The position numbers and the translations under genes were made by a program. DNA of 60,653 nt. Source: JBMNKL01 sp050261495 (GTDB taxonomy: Bacteria > Bacillota > Clostridia > Acetivibrionales > DTU013). The stretch lies in the NCBI GenBank assembly GCA_050261495.1, contig JBLNDI010000064.1:1-60653 (forward strand), given 5' to 3'. The notes under the pieces are model-generated. The model was not told where the DNA came from. It worked only from the letters and a program-made list of their open reading frames with translations, and did no database searches. Positions within the stretch are counted from its first letter, which is position 1; every line of letters starts with the position of its first letter. Positions 32,582 through 42,370 of the stretch are shown piece by piece.

Positions 32582-33283
32582 TTAATCGGAATCCTTCCTT
32601 TGGTTTAAGGCCGCTTCAATAGTATCAATGATATGTTCACGCATCACCGCCCTGGCGCGCTCGCTGTCCCTGGCCTCAATACAGTCGATAATCCGTTTGT
32701 GGTAATAGAAAGCGTTTGTGGTGCCCATTACTGCTATAATATCGTAAAGCCCGGCAAGAAAAATATCCTTCAATATCATATAGATTTTTACCAGGAGCGG
32801 GTTGGCGGATGCTTTTGCAATCAGGTAGTGGAACTCCAGATCACACTCGGCAGCAGCCTTCGTGTCATTGCCAAGCTGCCTGTGATGGGCCAGGTTGTCC
32901 TTAAGCTTTTGTATCGTCTCGTCATCAGCGCGCATGGCTGCCAGTCCGGCCATTTCGCAGTCGAATATCATGCGGAACTCGAGAAGATGCTTCAGGTCGG
33001 GCTTGCTGAGCATGATAATTGGCACCAGGTTGTTGAGGTACTGCTCGCCTGATACTTCGCAAACGAAAGTGCCTTCGCCCTGCCTGCTTTCCACCAGTCC
33101 AAGACTTGCCAGCCTGTGAAGCGCACTGCGTACCGATATCCTGCTTACGCCCAGGGTGGCCGCCAATTCGTTTTCCGAAGGTATCTTGCTGCCGGGAGCC
33201 CACTCGCCGGAAGCGATCGCGTTCATAAACTGCTCATATACCTCATTGCTGATATTTCTCTTTTGTATATTCGTCAATGCCAC
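32582..33283 (-). CDS. GntR-family regulator, FadR (FCD) subfamily
   Basis: A 233-residue regulator. The winged helix (about 8-75) has YEQFMNAIASGEWAPGSKIPS and LGVSRISVRSALHRLASLG, followed by an all-helical FCD effector domain with DCEMAGLAA and a conserved DLEFHYLIAKAS, where the Asp/His residues usually bind metal and a carboxylate ligand. GTG 33283 follows GAGGTGG. It lies inside the operon and probably represses it and the divergent SDR gene through the FadR-type sites between them. The ligand is likely a sugar acid, inferred from the neighbours. Confidence 0.93.
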   Translation of the reverse strand: MALTNIQKRNISNEVYEQFMNAIASGEWAPGSKIPSENELAATLGVSRISVRSALHRLASLGLVESRQGEGTFVCEVSGEQYLNNLVPIIMLSKPDLKHLLEFRMIFDCEMAGLAAMRADDETIQKLKDNLAHHRQLGNDTKAAAECDLEFHYLIAKASANPLLVKIYMILKDIFLAGLYDIIAVMGTTNAFYYHKRIIDCIEARDSERARAVMREHIIDTIEAALNQRKDSD

Positions 33284-33367
33284 TCAAGTTACACCACCTC
33301 AATGAAACAAAGCAATTTGAATTAGGAAACCTCCCAGGTGCAAACACCTGCTGCAGTCAGATATTTG

Positions 33368-34255
33368 CTACCTGCGGACATCAGTACCCGCGAGCGCTTC
33401 GTAGTATTGTACGAGCGCGCTGTGATCCTGTCCTCCCTTATTGTTGGACTTAAGCCACTGCATCATTTCCATCACGTAGGAAGTCAGGGGCAGGGGAGCG
33501 CCAACGCTGTGCCCTGTCTCAAGCACATTGTTGAGGTCTTTAATATGCAGCTCTATGCGGAAACCGGGATTGAAGTTGCCATCCATCATCATGGGAGCCT
33601 TGGCATCCATAACGGTGCTGCCCGCCAAGCCTCCCCGGATAGCTTGGTATATTGCTTCGGGATTGACTCCGGCTTTTTTGCCGAGAACAAGGGCTTCACT
33701 GACCGCCGCGATATTCAATGCGACGATTACCTGGTTGGCAAGCTTTGTGGTATTGCCTGCTCCAATGCTGCCGCAATGCACGGCTGACGCACCCATTGCC
33801 AGCAATATGTCCTTTACTTTTTCAAAGACTTCCTTTTTGCCTCCTACCATGATGGACAGCGTACCGTCGATAGCCTTCGGCTCGCCTCCGCTTACCGGCG
33901 CGTCAAGCATTTCGCAGCCCTTTGCTTCGACAGCGGCGCAAATCTCCTGGGATGCCAGGGGTGCGATAGAGCTCATATCTATGAGTATTGATCCGGGACG
34001 CATACCGGAAAGTATGCCGTTTTCACCCAGCACAGCAGCTTTTACGTCGGGGGAATTCGGCAGCATGGTTATGATGACATCGCTTGCAGCTGCAACTTCC
34101 TTGCCGCTTTTCGCAGGGACGGCTCCGCAGCTTGCCAGTTCATCAACCGGTTCCTGCCTGACATCGTAGACAACCAGTGAATAACCGGCTTTAAGCAAAT
34201 TTTTCGACATTGGCTTGCCCATAATACCGAGTCCTACAAAACCTATTCTCTTCAA
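33368..34255 (-). CDS. Beta-hydroxyacid dehydrogenase (3-hydroxyisobutyrate / tartronate semialdehyde reductase family)
   Basis: A 295-residue NAD(P)-dependent enzyme. The N-terminal Rossmann motif GFVGLGIMGKPMSKNLLKAG is followed by the substrate signature DAPVSGGEPKAIDGTLSIMVGG and the catalytic lysine region GSIGAGNTTKLANQVI. The C-terminal helical domain is complete. Family members oxidise or reduce short beta-hydroxy acids such as tartronate semialdehyde, L-serine or threonate. TTG 34255 follows GAAAGGA. It is first in the minus-strand operon with the regulator and the transketolase. Confidence 0.92.
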   Translation of the reverse strand: MKRIGFVGLGIMGKPMSKNLLKAGYSLVVYDVRQEPVDELASCGAVPAKSGKEVAAASDVIITMLPNSPDVKAAVLGENGILSGMRPGSILIDMSSIAPLASQEICAAVEAKGCEMLDAPVSGGEPKAIDGTLSIMVGGKKEVFEKVKDILLAMGASAVHCGSIGAGNTTKLANQVIVALNIAAVSEALVLGKKAGVNPEAIYQAIRGGLAGSTVMDAKAPMMMDGNFNPGFRIELHIKDLNNVLETGHSVGAPLPLTSYVMEMMQWLKSNNKGGQDHSALVQYYEALAGTDVRR

Positions 34256-34342
34256 TTCGATCTTCCTTTCATATATTTAATATTATAAGAACCGATGCGA
34301 AATAACCCTGACGCTATTATTGCCATTAACAAATTAATTCGC

Positions 34343-34519
34343 TTGTAATACATCATATAATATATTAATTGTTTTGTCAATAATTACATTGCTAAGTCAA
34401 ACAATTGATATGCGCCTCAAAAACGGCAATTCAACGGGTATTAAAGAAATAAGAAAACTCTATTGACATAATAATTATTCTGTAATAAACTGTAATTACT
34501 TCCGAAGTTGTATTACAAC
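34343..34519. promoter_or_regulatory. Divergent promoter region with FadR-type operators
   Basis: The 340-base gap between two divergent genes. GTTGTATTACAAC at 34507-34519 is a perfect dyad fitting the FadR-family pattern TNGTNNNACNA; TTGTAATACAT at 34343-34353 is a weaker match near the other gene. A plus-strand promoter TTGACA (34463-34468), 17 bases, TAAACT (34486-34491) would start transcription just ahead of the strong site, so a bound repressor could block it. The regulator encoded in the minus-strand operon is the natural candidate. Confidence 0.65.
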
Positions 34520-34595
34520 ATATGACCTGATATTTCATGGAAAATACATACATGAATAGTATAGTAAAGAAAATACAGGAGATGGGGTTGTAAAA

Positions 34596-35399
34596 ATGGA
34601 CGTTGGAAATTATTTAAAAACGATTTTCTCTCTCGAAGGTAAGATTGCTCTGATAACGGGAGCAGGAGGGGGCATAGGGAGCGCGCTGACAAAAGGACTT
34701 GCCGGAGCAGGAGCAACCGTGGCCATGACGGATATATCCATGGAATCCCTGGACAGGCTTATCGGGCAGATTCCCCCGGGGAATCACAAGGCGCTGTACC
34801 TGGATGTCGGCGATTTGAATTCCATACGTTCCTGCGTGGCAGAGGTGCTGAAGGAATATGGCCGTATCGACATCCTTGTTAATTGCGCGGGCATCAACAA
34901 GAGGGAAGGGTTCCTGGATGTTGAAGAGAGCACGTATGACCGCATTATGAATATTAACCTGAAAGGGGTGTTTTTCCTGACCCAGGAGGTTGTCCGCGAA
35001 TCAATGCGGCATACTGGCGGGAAGATCATCAACATCGGTTCTTATAACAGCACGAGCATGCTGGGCGGCGTTTCCGTTTACGGAGCAACCAAGAGCGCCG
35101 TTGCCGCATTGACGCGTTCGATGGCGATAGAATGGGCGAAATTCAACATACAGGCAAATTGTATCGCTCCGGGACATATCCTTACCGAGTTGACAAAAGT
35201 AACCTGGGAAAACGAGCATCGTGCCAATTACCTGCGGGAGCGAATTGCCGCGGAGCGTCCCGGCAATCCCGAGGAACTGGTGGGATTGCTTTTGCTGCTT
35301 GCTTCCGATGCTTCCAGTTATATGACGGGGCACTTGTTTAACGTTGACGGCGGCGCCCTGGTTGGCGGAAAACCTTGGCAATTTGATACGAAATACTAA
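34596..35399 (+). CDS. SDR-family oxidoreductase (gluconate/2-deoxygluconate dehydrogenase-like)
   Basis: A 267-residue classical short-chain dehydrogenase. The cofactor motif is LITGAGGGIGSALTKG with TDIS after strand 2, suggesting NAD preference. NCAGINKR and the active-site Ser in NIGSYNSTS with Tyr-x3-Lys YGATKSAV complete the signature. FSLEGK at the start is typical of gluconate 5-dehydrogenase and KduD-like enzymes. ATG 34596 follows GGAGATGGGG. Likely oxidises a sugar or sugar acid for the divergent operon. Confidence 0.9.
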   Translation: MDVGNYLKTIFSLEGKIALITGAGGGIGSALTKGLAGAGATVAMTDISMESLDRLIGQIPPGNHKALYLDVGDLNSIRSCVAEVLKEYGRIDILVNCAGINKREGFLDVEESTYDRIMNINLKGVFFLTQEVVRESMRHTGGKIINIGSYNSTSMLGGVSVYGATKSAVAALTRSMAIEWAKFNIQANCIAPGHILTELTKVTWENEHRANYLRERIAAERPGNPEELVGLLLLLASDASSYMTGHLFNVDGGALVGGKPWQFDTKY

Positions 35400-35435
35400 T
35401 TTAGACTGCTTGTAAAAGTAATGTAAAAGAGTAAT

Positions 35436-35482
35436 GTAAAAAAGAGGCAGCCCTTTTCAAGTCCACAATGAAAAGGGCTGCC
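35436..35482 (-). terminator. Terminator of the secreted glycosidase operon
   Basis: A 14-base perfect stem (GGCAGCCCTTTTCA / TGAAAAGGGCTGCC) lies between the convergent SDR and glycosidase genes. On the minus strand it is followed by TCTTTTTTAC, a good T-run. It may also slow plus-strand transcripts. Confidence 0.87.
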
Positions 35483-35523
35483 GGTGAATATTCAAATAAT
35501 ACTAATAATATTTGCTGGAGGCG

Positions 35524-38500
35524 TTACTCTATAAGCCACCGCTGGTTCGAACTGCTGCTGTTGCTCCATTGGCACAAATTTGAACCACTGGCGGTATAAC
35601 CCATACCGTCCAGGTACAACCCGGTAGCGCGGTTTTTAAATTTAACATAACTTCCCATGTCCTCTATCGTCCATTGCTGGTTGTGACTACCGCTGTAAGA
35701 CCATTGACCGCAAACCGATCCGTTGGCAGTATAGCCCATGCCGTCCAGATACAAGCCTGTTGAGCGGTTTTTAATCATCACGTAATCCCCGGCGCTCTCT
35801 ATCAGCCACTGCTGGTTGGGATCCGTACTGCCGGCGCATTGTGACGCATCGGCGCCGTTGGCTGTACGGCCCATTCCGTCAATGTACAGGCCGCTGAAAA
35901 CATTCCGGATTTTTACATAACCCTGGGAAGCTGGTTTTACTATTATATAGTCGAGATTGATCCATCCGCTGTCATCGGGATCATACTTGTAGACAATGGT
36001 GTTTGTCCCGGCATTTAATACCAGGGTCTCCGTTTTATTCGCCCATGTATCCCAGTTGGCTGTTCCCGGAAGGCTGGTTTGTTTTACGTCGACGCCGTTT
36101 ACATATATGCTGACGGTCCTGGCGCCGTTGCCTGCCGAATACCTCAAATCCACGTTGTAGCTACCTGCTGAAGGGACGGATACGCTGAAGGTGGTGGTAG
36201 CTCCTACGTTCCAGTAACCGTCGACAAAACCAGTACCTGAATAACCGGGATGATCATTGTTTATTGCTGCTCCGCCCGATAAGGTTGCGTTTTCGGCCTC
36301 AAGCTTTGTTGAAGCCGGGTTTACGGTAATATAGTCGAGATTGATCCATCCGCTGTCATCGGGATCGTACTTGTAGGCGATTGTATTTGTCCCGGCATTC
36401 AATACCAGGGTCTCCGTTTTATTCGCCCATGTATCCCAGTCGGTCGTTCCCGGCAGGCTGGTCTGTTTTACGTCGACGCCGTTCACATATATGCTGACGG
36501 TTCTGGCGCCGTTGCCTGCCGAATATCTCAAATCCACGTTATAGCTGCCTGATGAAGGAACAGATACGCTGAAGGTGGTGGTAGCTCCTACGTTCCAGTA
36601 GCCGTCGACAAAACCCGTGCCTGAGTAACCGGGATGATCATTGTTTATTGCCGCTCCGCCCGACAGGGCTGCGTTTTCGGCCTCAAGCCTCGTACCCGGT
36701 TCTTCAGACAGGCTGGAGGTCCTGTACATGTCAGGCGTTGTACCCTGCCTTACCAAAACGATATTTTCGCCTATACCTGTATTAAATGTAATTAAAGCAT
36801 TTATCGAAGAGTTTATAGTTTCGGCCTGTACCCCGTTGCGGTACAGCACAACATTGGAATTCCACGGGTTTCTTATGCGGCAGACTTCTCCGAGTTGCGA
36901 ATCGATTTCCACGTACTGGATATCACCCGATTTCATGGATGAGGAAACTACAAAACCATCCTTGGCATGCAGTTTGTACTTCGCGTCCCACGCTGTAGGC
37001 CATGCCGGGAACACACGTATCACCGGGTCGCCGGTAGGTGTTGGACTAAGGCTTTGATTGAGAGCTTCCTGGATCGCAGCGGAAAACGTTCCGTAGCCTT
37101 CCGCCGAATAATAATCTCCCTGGTCAAAAAGCAGGTTTGGGTATACGCCATTTATGGTGAACACGCCATACTGCGTATCCAGAATTTTGGCTACATCATC
37201 GGCGCGCCCAAGTTTGGCGGCGTCTATATGAAAGCGGCTTGACCCGTTTCTGTCTACTACATTGTTTATAACTTGATTCATGTACCCGGGAGAATGCAGG
37301 TAAGTGTTGAGTGCAATTGCCCAATTGCCGCCATCAAGACCCTGATCCCTTGTTTCCAGGTTCAGCAGGTCATACTTTTCAAGCATCTTGAAAATCGGGC
37401 TTTCCGTTCCGTGCAAATCCCTTATAAAGAACGCGGGGCTCAAGCCTTGCGCGAATGCGGGCTCACTTGTGGCAAGTTGCGAAGCCAGCGCCGGATTTGT
37501 ACTCGCTGCCCACAGAGCGCCTGGATCCGAGCGCAATGGATAGCGTGCGAGATTGTCCCGGCAATCCGCCCACAGCGGGCGCATATCCGCGTCTACTCCC
37601 AACAGTTCCGAAGCCTTGATCACAACCGCAAAGACGCCCCTTGCCATGGCCAGATCGTCAATGACGTCTTTACCTGCCCAGATATGCTCGTGAAGGTTTG
37701 TATTATAAAAATGGTATTTGCCGTCGGCCTCTTTTCTGAAACCGGGATAAGTGCGGTAAAGCTCCGCCGCGCCCCTGATGAAAGGATAAGCGTGGTCCCG
37801 CAGCCAGTTAAGGTCCTTTGTGTGGCAGTATTTCTGCCAGTAATACTCGGCTGTTTCTTGTGTGGCCATCATGGTATGCGTTACGAAGCTTGCCTGGTTA
37901 TTGCTGGCGCCAAAAATGTTCCAGTTCCATACAGGAAGATACCTGTTTCTTCTCATGGTCATATCTGTAAATTCTTGCGAGCGAGTGCCGGAACTGAAAG
38001 TATAATATGCTCGGACGGAGTCGGCTATAGCCGCAGGCAGTGTTTCCCAGCCCAGGATCCCGGCTGTTTCGCCGATGTAAATACCGCTTGCGCCCCACAT
38101 TTGGCTTGCGTGGACCTGGTATTGTCCAAAACTTGATTCCCTCATTCTAAACATCGGATCCAGCAAGTCCATATGGCCGGCAGCCATCAGGGGCTGATAA
38201 AGGGAATCCTGGTTCCAGTTCCAGTAAAAGCTGCCCCAGTCCCTGCGATCCTCCTCGCCGATCCAGATACCGCCGTTGTACTTGGAGGGGTAATTGCCCC
38301 TGTTGGAAATGGCTGCAAGATACATGTAATAATTGCGGCGCTGTTCAAAATTCGGCCGCGAAGGCAAGAAGACGTATGATCTTCTCCAGAAGCTGCTCCA
38401 CCATGCCTTGCTGGAGTTATATATATTGTCATAGGTCGGGGAATTCACCGCGTACGCTATTGCGTTATTTTTTGCGCTCACCGTTCTGCTCATTGTCGAG

Positions 38501-39336
38501 TCGCCGCCGATAATGATGGTGAAGGTGCCGTTTTGCGCGGGCAAATTCAGTCTGCGCGCTGTACGGTTCCCAACTGTGCTGTTTGATATTGATGAAACAT
38601 TTCTGCCCTGTACGGTTACCGCAACGGCTGTATTTACGTAATGATCATTAACCGTTATGCCCGTATCGCATGGCTCCTGAATAACCTGTTCCAGAACGAT
38701 CGTTTTGTTGTCCGAGTGGGTGGAGAGAGTGGAAACCGCGGTATGAGCCCCCCATACCTGGTTAGCGTCACGCAGCATTGTCAAATCAATAGTGATCGGC
38801 TGGGGAGAGGCGCGATTGTCCGTTATTTGTATCGCTATGACGTTTGAGTTCATATCGGGGATTACGTTGACATTGACTCCGGCGCCGATAATGCTAAGCC
38901 TGGCGTCATACAAGGATAAGCGGTTTTGCGTGGCGCTGTTGAAAACAGAACCTGGCCCAAATCCCACGTGAACCCTTCCCAAAGCGCCGCCGCCGGAATT
39001 CACATGATCTTTGGAAGCCGCGGACGCATCGTTGAACATGAAGGTATCCGTGTGGTTTAACTGCATGCTTAGCGTGTTTTCGCTGCTTTGCCACACAGGC
39101 CCGCCGAACCTCCCGTTCGCCACGGGCATTCCCTGGGTACCGGTCGTAATTCTTCCATTATAAGTAAGATCGGACCTTCCGATCAATTCACTGTAATCCG
39201 GGTTGAATATAGGGGTTGCCGAAGCTGCCCGCACTTCATTATTAACGGGCGCCATAACAAGCATGGGAGCTATAAACGTGAACACCAAAAGCAGAGTTAA
39301 AGCTTTCTTAAGTTTTCTTGGTTTACCATTCATCAT
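35524..39336 (-). CDS. Secreted GH95-related glycoside hydrolase with two CBMs and ricin-like repeats
   Basis: A 1270-residue exported protein. A signal peptide (about 1-37, KKALTLLLVFTFIAPMLVMA, ending ANNEVRA-like VRAAS) is followed by a catalytic region to about 870. That region has the GH95-like opening MPVANGRFGGPVWQ and a helical (alpha/alpha)6 pattern with WGSFYWNWNQDSLYQP, so an alpha-L-fucosidase/galactosidase-like fold is likely. Residues about 882-1003 and 1010-1130 are two nearly identical CBM6/35-type modules. The last 140 residues hold three ricin/CBM13-like repeats (GLYIDGMG, GLYLDGMG, GLYLDGMG). ATG 39336 follows GGAGG. It ends the glycan operon. The GH95 link rests on pattern only; catalytic acids were not mapped. 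Confidence 0.8.
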   Translation of the reverse strand: MMNGKPRKLKKALTLLLVFTFIAPMLVMAPVNNEVRAASATPIFNPDYSELIGRSDLTYNGRITTGTQGMPVANGRFGGPVWQSSENTLSMQLNHTDTFMFNDASAASKDHVNSGGGALGRVHVGFGPGSVFNSATQNRLSLYDARLSIIGAGVNVNVIPDMNSNVIAIQITDNRASPQPITIDLTMLRDANQVWGAHTAVSTLSTHSDNKTIVLEQVIQEPCDTGITVNDHYVNTAVAVTVQGRNVSSISNSTVGNRTARRLNLPAQNGTFTIIIGGDSTMSRTVSAKNNAIAYAVNSPTYDNIYNSSKAWWSSFWRRSYVFLPSRPNFEQRRNYYMYLAAISNRGNYPSKYNGGIWIGEEDRRDWGSFYWNWNQDSLYQPLMAAGHMDLLDPMFRMRESSFGQYQVHASQMWGASGIYIGETAGILGWETLPAAIADSVRAYYTFSSGTRSQEFTDMTMRRNRYLPVWNWNIFGASNNQASFVTHTMMATQETAEYYWQKYCHTKDLNWLRDHAYPFIRGAAELYRTYPGFRKEADGKYHFYNTNLHEHIWAGKDVIDDLAMARGVFAVVIKASELLGVDADMRPLWADCRDNLARYPLRSDPGALWAASTNPALASQLATSEPAFAQGLSPAFFIRDLHGTESPIFKMLEKYDLLNLETRDQGLDGGNWAIALNTYLHSPGYMNQVINNVVDRNGSSRFHIDAAKLGRADDVAKILDTQYGVFTINGVYPNLLFDQGDYYSAEGYGTFSAAIQEALNQSLSPTPTGDPVIRVFPAWPTAWDAKYKLHAKDGFVVSSSMKSGDIQYVEIDSQLGEVCRIRNPWNSNVVLYRNGVQAETINSSINALITFNTGIGENIVLVRQGTTPDMYRTSSLSEEPGTRLEAENAALSGGAAINNDHPGYSGTGFVDGYWNVGATTTFSVSVPSSGSYNVDLRYSAGNGARTVSIYVNGVDVKQTSLPGTTDWDTWANKTETLVLNAGTNTIAYKYDPDDSGWINLDYITVNPASTKLEAENATLSGGAAINNDHPGYSGTGFVDGYWNVGATTTFSVSVPSAGSYNVDLRYSAGNGARTVSIYVNGVDVKQTSLPGTANWDTWANKTETLVLNAGTNTIVYKYDPDDSGWINLDYIIVKPASQGYVKIRNVFSGLYIDGMGRTANGADASQCAGSTDPNQQWLIESAGDYVMIKNRSTGLYLDGMGYTANGSVCGQWSYSGSHNQQWTIEDMGSYVKFKNRATGLYLDGMGYTASGSNLCQWSNSSSSNQRWLIE
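35945..36689. repeat. Recent internal duplication of the CBM-coding segment
   Basis: Two blocks 384 bases apart (about 35945-36305 and 36329-36689) are almost identical, encoding about 120 residues each with only about seven amino-acid differences that I can see. The period is 128 codons, so the frame is kept. The near identity at DNA level points to a recent tandem duplication or gene conversion. Confidence 0.85.
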
Positions 39337-39468
39337 ATTAATCTCAACCTCCATTCCGTTTAGATTTCCCAATCTGCTTACATATGGTTATTCATGCAAT
39401 ATAACATGCTCTGCTTTCACCTCCCGCCAGTCTCTTTTTCGATTTTTTATCCGGCGTCTCTATAGTCT

Positions 39469-41490
39469 TTACGCTTTGTGACAGAGGCTGTCCGCTTCAA
39501 TTTCTTTCATTTCAAACCCTGGGCCGCTCCAGCTGAATTTCAGCATTCCTTTTTGCCTGAAGCTTGTATAAAGGACCTTTATCGGATAATAGCCTGATTT
39601 CAGTTCAATTTTCCTTTCGACGGCTTTTATATCATGCGGCTCGTCATTGTCAACGCATAATTTCTTTCCTAAAAACAATACACTGCCGTTGGCGCTCTCA
39701 AGCCTGAACGTATATATGCCGTCAACCGGAACCTTTATATACCCTGCATAAGAAAATGAATACCCGATAGTCGCCTGCGCGGACTCGATGCTGAATGTAT
39801 CGATTACGCCGCTCTTTACGGGTTTTACCGAGAATATGGATTCAATTAATGCCGCAGATTGAATACCCCCGGTATAATAAGTGTAAGTTAACCCGGGTAA
39901 CAATTCAGTCTGGTCTAAATAATCGGGTTCGAGCCTTTTCAGCACAGTATCATTCGCTTCGGCAGCTTCTTCGGGAATACATGAAAGGTATAAGCCAAAG
40001 TTGCATATCATCGGCTTGTCCCAGCTTCGCAGGATATTCAGCCTGACTTTGCCGGTAGTGACGGTGTCGAAGCGCTTTATGTTCTTATAACCGATGGTTT
40101 TATGATGGACCAATTCCTTCCACGAATCCCCGATCCAAGCTTCAAGGCTCCATTCCGCAACTCTTTGACCCTCCCTGATATATTCCTGCACAAGCACATT
40201 GTCAAAAGTCTTGGCTTCTCCCAGGTCAAATATGACGGAAGCTTTGCTGTTATAGATGTCCCATTTTCCGTCAGTAGTCCAGTATGTCGTTTTATCGTTA
40301 TCCAGGATAAACCCGGGCTTATGGCCGGGCGCTTCCGAAGTCGCACTAACAGCTGCTCCAAGCGCCAGGTTGGTGCTGAATGTGTCTTTTACGAAAGCTT
40401 TCAATTGCATCAGGCGCTTTACCTGGTCATCAGGAATCAATCCCCTGTTATCAGGGCTGATATTTAAAAGAAGCACGCCGTTGTTTCCTATCGAATTATA
40501 GTAAACGTCAATAAGGTCGGAAAGGCTTCTTGTAAAGGAGGTCTCGGCATTCCAGAACCATTGGTTCAGAACGACGGTATTTACCTCCAGCGGGTACCAG
40601 ACGGCGCCGACTGCATCCCTGTAATATTTTTCTTCACCCAAATCAGGCCATGTGGCATTTTCAGCTATTGCCCTGTCAAACACAGGCTGTACGGACCATT
40701 CATCCTTCCGGCTCTGGCCTCCTTCATTTCCAACCCAGCGCACGGCTTTCCCGCGCCAGGTGAGCAGGGCTCTGCCTTCCTTTATTTCTTTCCATTTTTC
40801 TTCGGTGGCAAAATAGTAAGGATCATACACCCTGATTACTGCATCCGGCTGAACAGACTCGATATAGTCGTACCATTTTTCGGGCTGATAGGAAGGAACA
40901 GCCTTCCATATCTTATAATCGCCGCATGCGCCGTCAAACCAGACTTCGCCTATATGTCCGTACCGGGTTAATAATTCCTGCAATTGTGCAAGGAAATATC
41001 CGTTATACTCTTCAGTACCCCATAATCCGCGATCTCTCTGGTTCATATCCCACGGGGAAAGATAAATGCCAAGATCAATTCCATGCCCGGCGCATTCCTC
41101 ATGTAAAACTTCAACAATATCCATATTTATTGATGAATTCCTGGTTGAAAAATCCGTTGTATCGGTATTCCATTGACAAAAACCATCATGATGCTTGGCA
41201 GTAAATATAACCATTTTCATACCTGCTTCGGCGCATACCCTTACCCATTGCCGGGGGTCGAGAGCTTCCGGGGCATAGCTTGACGGGTCCTCCTGCCCGG
41301 TTCCCCACTGCCTTCCGCTGAAAGTATTGGGGCCGAAGTGTATGAAAGCGATATATTCTTTTTCCATCCAATCAAGCTGCGCCTTGCTTGGTTTTACATG
41401 AGCCGCTTTTTTTAGCTTATCCTCAAGGGTATCTTCCGGAGAAAACGTTACTACCCACGGGCTATCGTTAACATTTTCGTTTGGTCTCAA
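39469..41490 (-). CDS. GH29 alpha-L-fucosidase with discoidin and PA14-like domains
   Basis: A 673-residue enzyme without signal peptide, so probably cytoplasmic. The GH29 barrel (about 35-370) has FIHFGPNTFSG, the FTAKHHDGFCQW motif and the nucleophile Asp186 in GEVWFDGACG. An F5/8-type discoidin domain (about 395-520, LGAAVSATSEAPGHKPGFIL onward) and a C-terminal PA14-like beta domain (VDGIYTFRLES, then YYPIKVLY) follow. I chose TTG 41490, seven bases after GGAGGT. The HxFGxN start and length resemble GH29-B enzymes that cleave branched alpha-1,3/1,4 fucosides. It sits between the transporter genes and the secreted glycosidase. Confidence 0.92.
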   Translation of the reverse strand: MRPNENVNDSPWVVTFSPEDTLEDKLKKAAHVKPSKAQLDWMEKEYIAFIHFGPNTFSGRQWGTGQEDPSSYAPEALDPRQWVRVCAEAGMKMVIFTAKHHDGFCQWNTDTTDFSTRNSSINMDIVEVLHEECAGHGIDLGIYLSPWDMNQRDRGLWGTEEYNGYFLAQLQELLTRYGHIGEVWFDGACGDYKIWKAVPSYQPEKWYDYIESVQPDAVIRVYDPYYFATEEKWKEIKEGRALLTWRGKAVRWVGNEGGQSRKDEWSVQPVFDRAIAENATWPDLGEEKYYRDAVGAVWYPLEVNTVVLNQWFWNAETSFTRSLSDLIDVYYNSIGNNGVLLLNISPDNRGLIPDDQVKRLMQLKAFVKDTFSTNLALGAAVSATSEAPGHKPGFILDNDKTTYWTTDGKWDIYNSKASVIFDLGEAKTFDNVLVQEYIREGQRVAEWSLEAWIGDSWKELVHHKTIGYKNIKRFDTVTTGKVRLNILRSWDKPMICNFGLYLSCIPEEAAEANDTVLKRLEPDYLDQTELLPGLTYTYYTGGIQSAALIESIFSVKPVKSGVIDTFSIESAQATIGYSFSYAGYIKVPVDGIYTFRLESANGSVLFLGKKLCVDNDEPHDIKAVERKIELKSGYYPIKVLYTSFRQKGMLKFSWSGPGFEMKEIEADSLCHKA

Positions 41491-41545
41491 CAGTAATACC
41501 TCCGTGTTAAATGTTAATTTCACCGTTTCGTTCGGCTGGCTGTTT

Positions 41546-42370
41546 TCATGCCTTGACAGAACCTGCGGTCATTCCTGAAATAATGTATTTTTGTCCAAGC
41601 AGGTAGATAATTAATACAGGCAAACTCGTTAGTATAATATCGGCGCTTACCAGGTTCCACTCTTTGTAAAACTGTCCGAAGAAATTATATACGGCCAGCG
41701 TCATAGGCCATTTTGACGCACTGTTAAGGTAATACAGGGGGAATGTAAACTGGTTCCATGCATCCATGAATGTCAGTATTGCCACCGTCACAAGAACAGG
41801 TTTAAGCAGCGGCATTATGATTTTGAAATACAGTTTTAGCGGACCACATCCGTCCAGAATTCCTGCCTCGTCCAGTTCGAGAGGTATGGCGCCGATGAAG
41901 CCGTAAATCAGGAATACGCTTACGGGCACCTCAATCGCAGCGTACAATAAAACTATCCCGATTTGCGTATTGTTAAGACGGGTTATCTGCATGATCTTCA
42001 TTAATGATACAAAATTAACAGGCATTGCCAGGCCCATAATGATAAAAAAGTATATAAACCTGTTGAACCTGGTTTTATTCCTTGATAGCACATAAGCTGC
42101 CATTGATGTCAGGATTATGGCAATTACTATGGCAGCGCTTGCATAAAACATGCTGTTGAAAAATGATCTTATAAGCTTTCCCTGTTCGATTACAACTAGA
42201 TAATTTTCAAAATGAAGTTTCTTCGGCAGGTCCATACCCATGGAGCTTGCCTGATGCCTGTCCTTGAGCGAATTTATAAGGATGAGCAGCAGCGGCACCA
42301 TCATAACAAGGCTTATTATCCATACAATTATGTTTTTTATAACGGTCAATAAAACATTTCTTTGTTTCAT
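41546..42370 (-). CDS. Carbohydrate ABC transporter permease (MalG-like, CUT1)
   Basis: A 274-residue inner-membrane subunit with six helices. The EAA loop, which docks the ATPase, reads ELDEAGILDGCGPLKLYFKI, followed by the conserved Pro/Leu-rich IMPLLKPVLVT. Its ATG at 42368-42370 overlaps the MalF-like gene stop by one base (TGATG), so they are coupled. No ATP-binding gene follows; a shared MsmX-type ATPase elsewhere is expected. Confidence 0.94.
   Translation of the reverse strand: MKQRNVLLTVIKNIIVWIISLVMMVPLLLILINSLKDRHQASSMGMDLPKKLHFENYLVVIEQGKLIRSFFNSMFYASAAIVIAIILTSMAAYVLSRNKTRFNRFIYFFIIMGLAMPVNFVSLMKIMQITRLNNTQIGIVLLYAAIEVPVSVFLIYGFIGAIPLELDEAGILDGCGPLKLYFKIIMPLLKPVLVTVAILTFMDAWNQFTFPLYYLNSASKWPMTLAVYNFFGQFYKEWNLVSADIILTSLPVLIIYLLGQKYIISGMTAGSVKA

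Noticed and set aside
37273..38136. 287-codon plus-strand frame opposite the GH95-related gene
   Set aside because: Contained within the exported glycosidase coding region and without any family feature.
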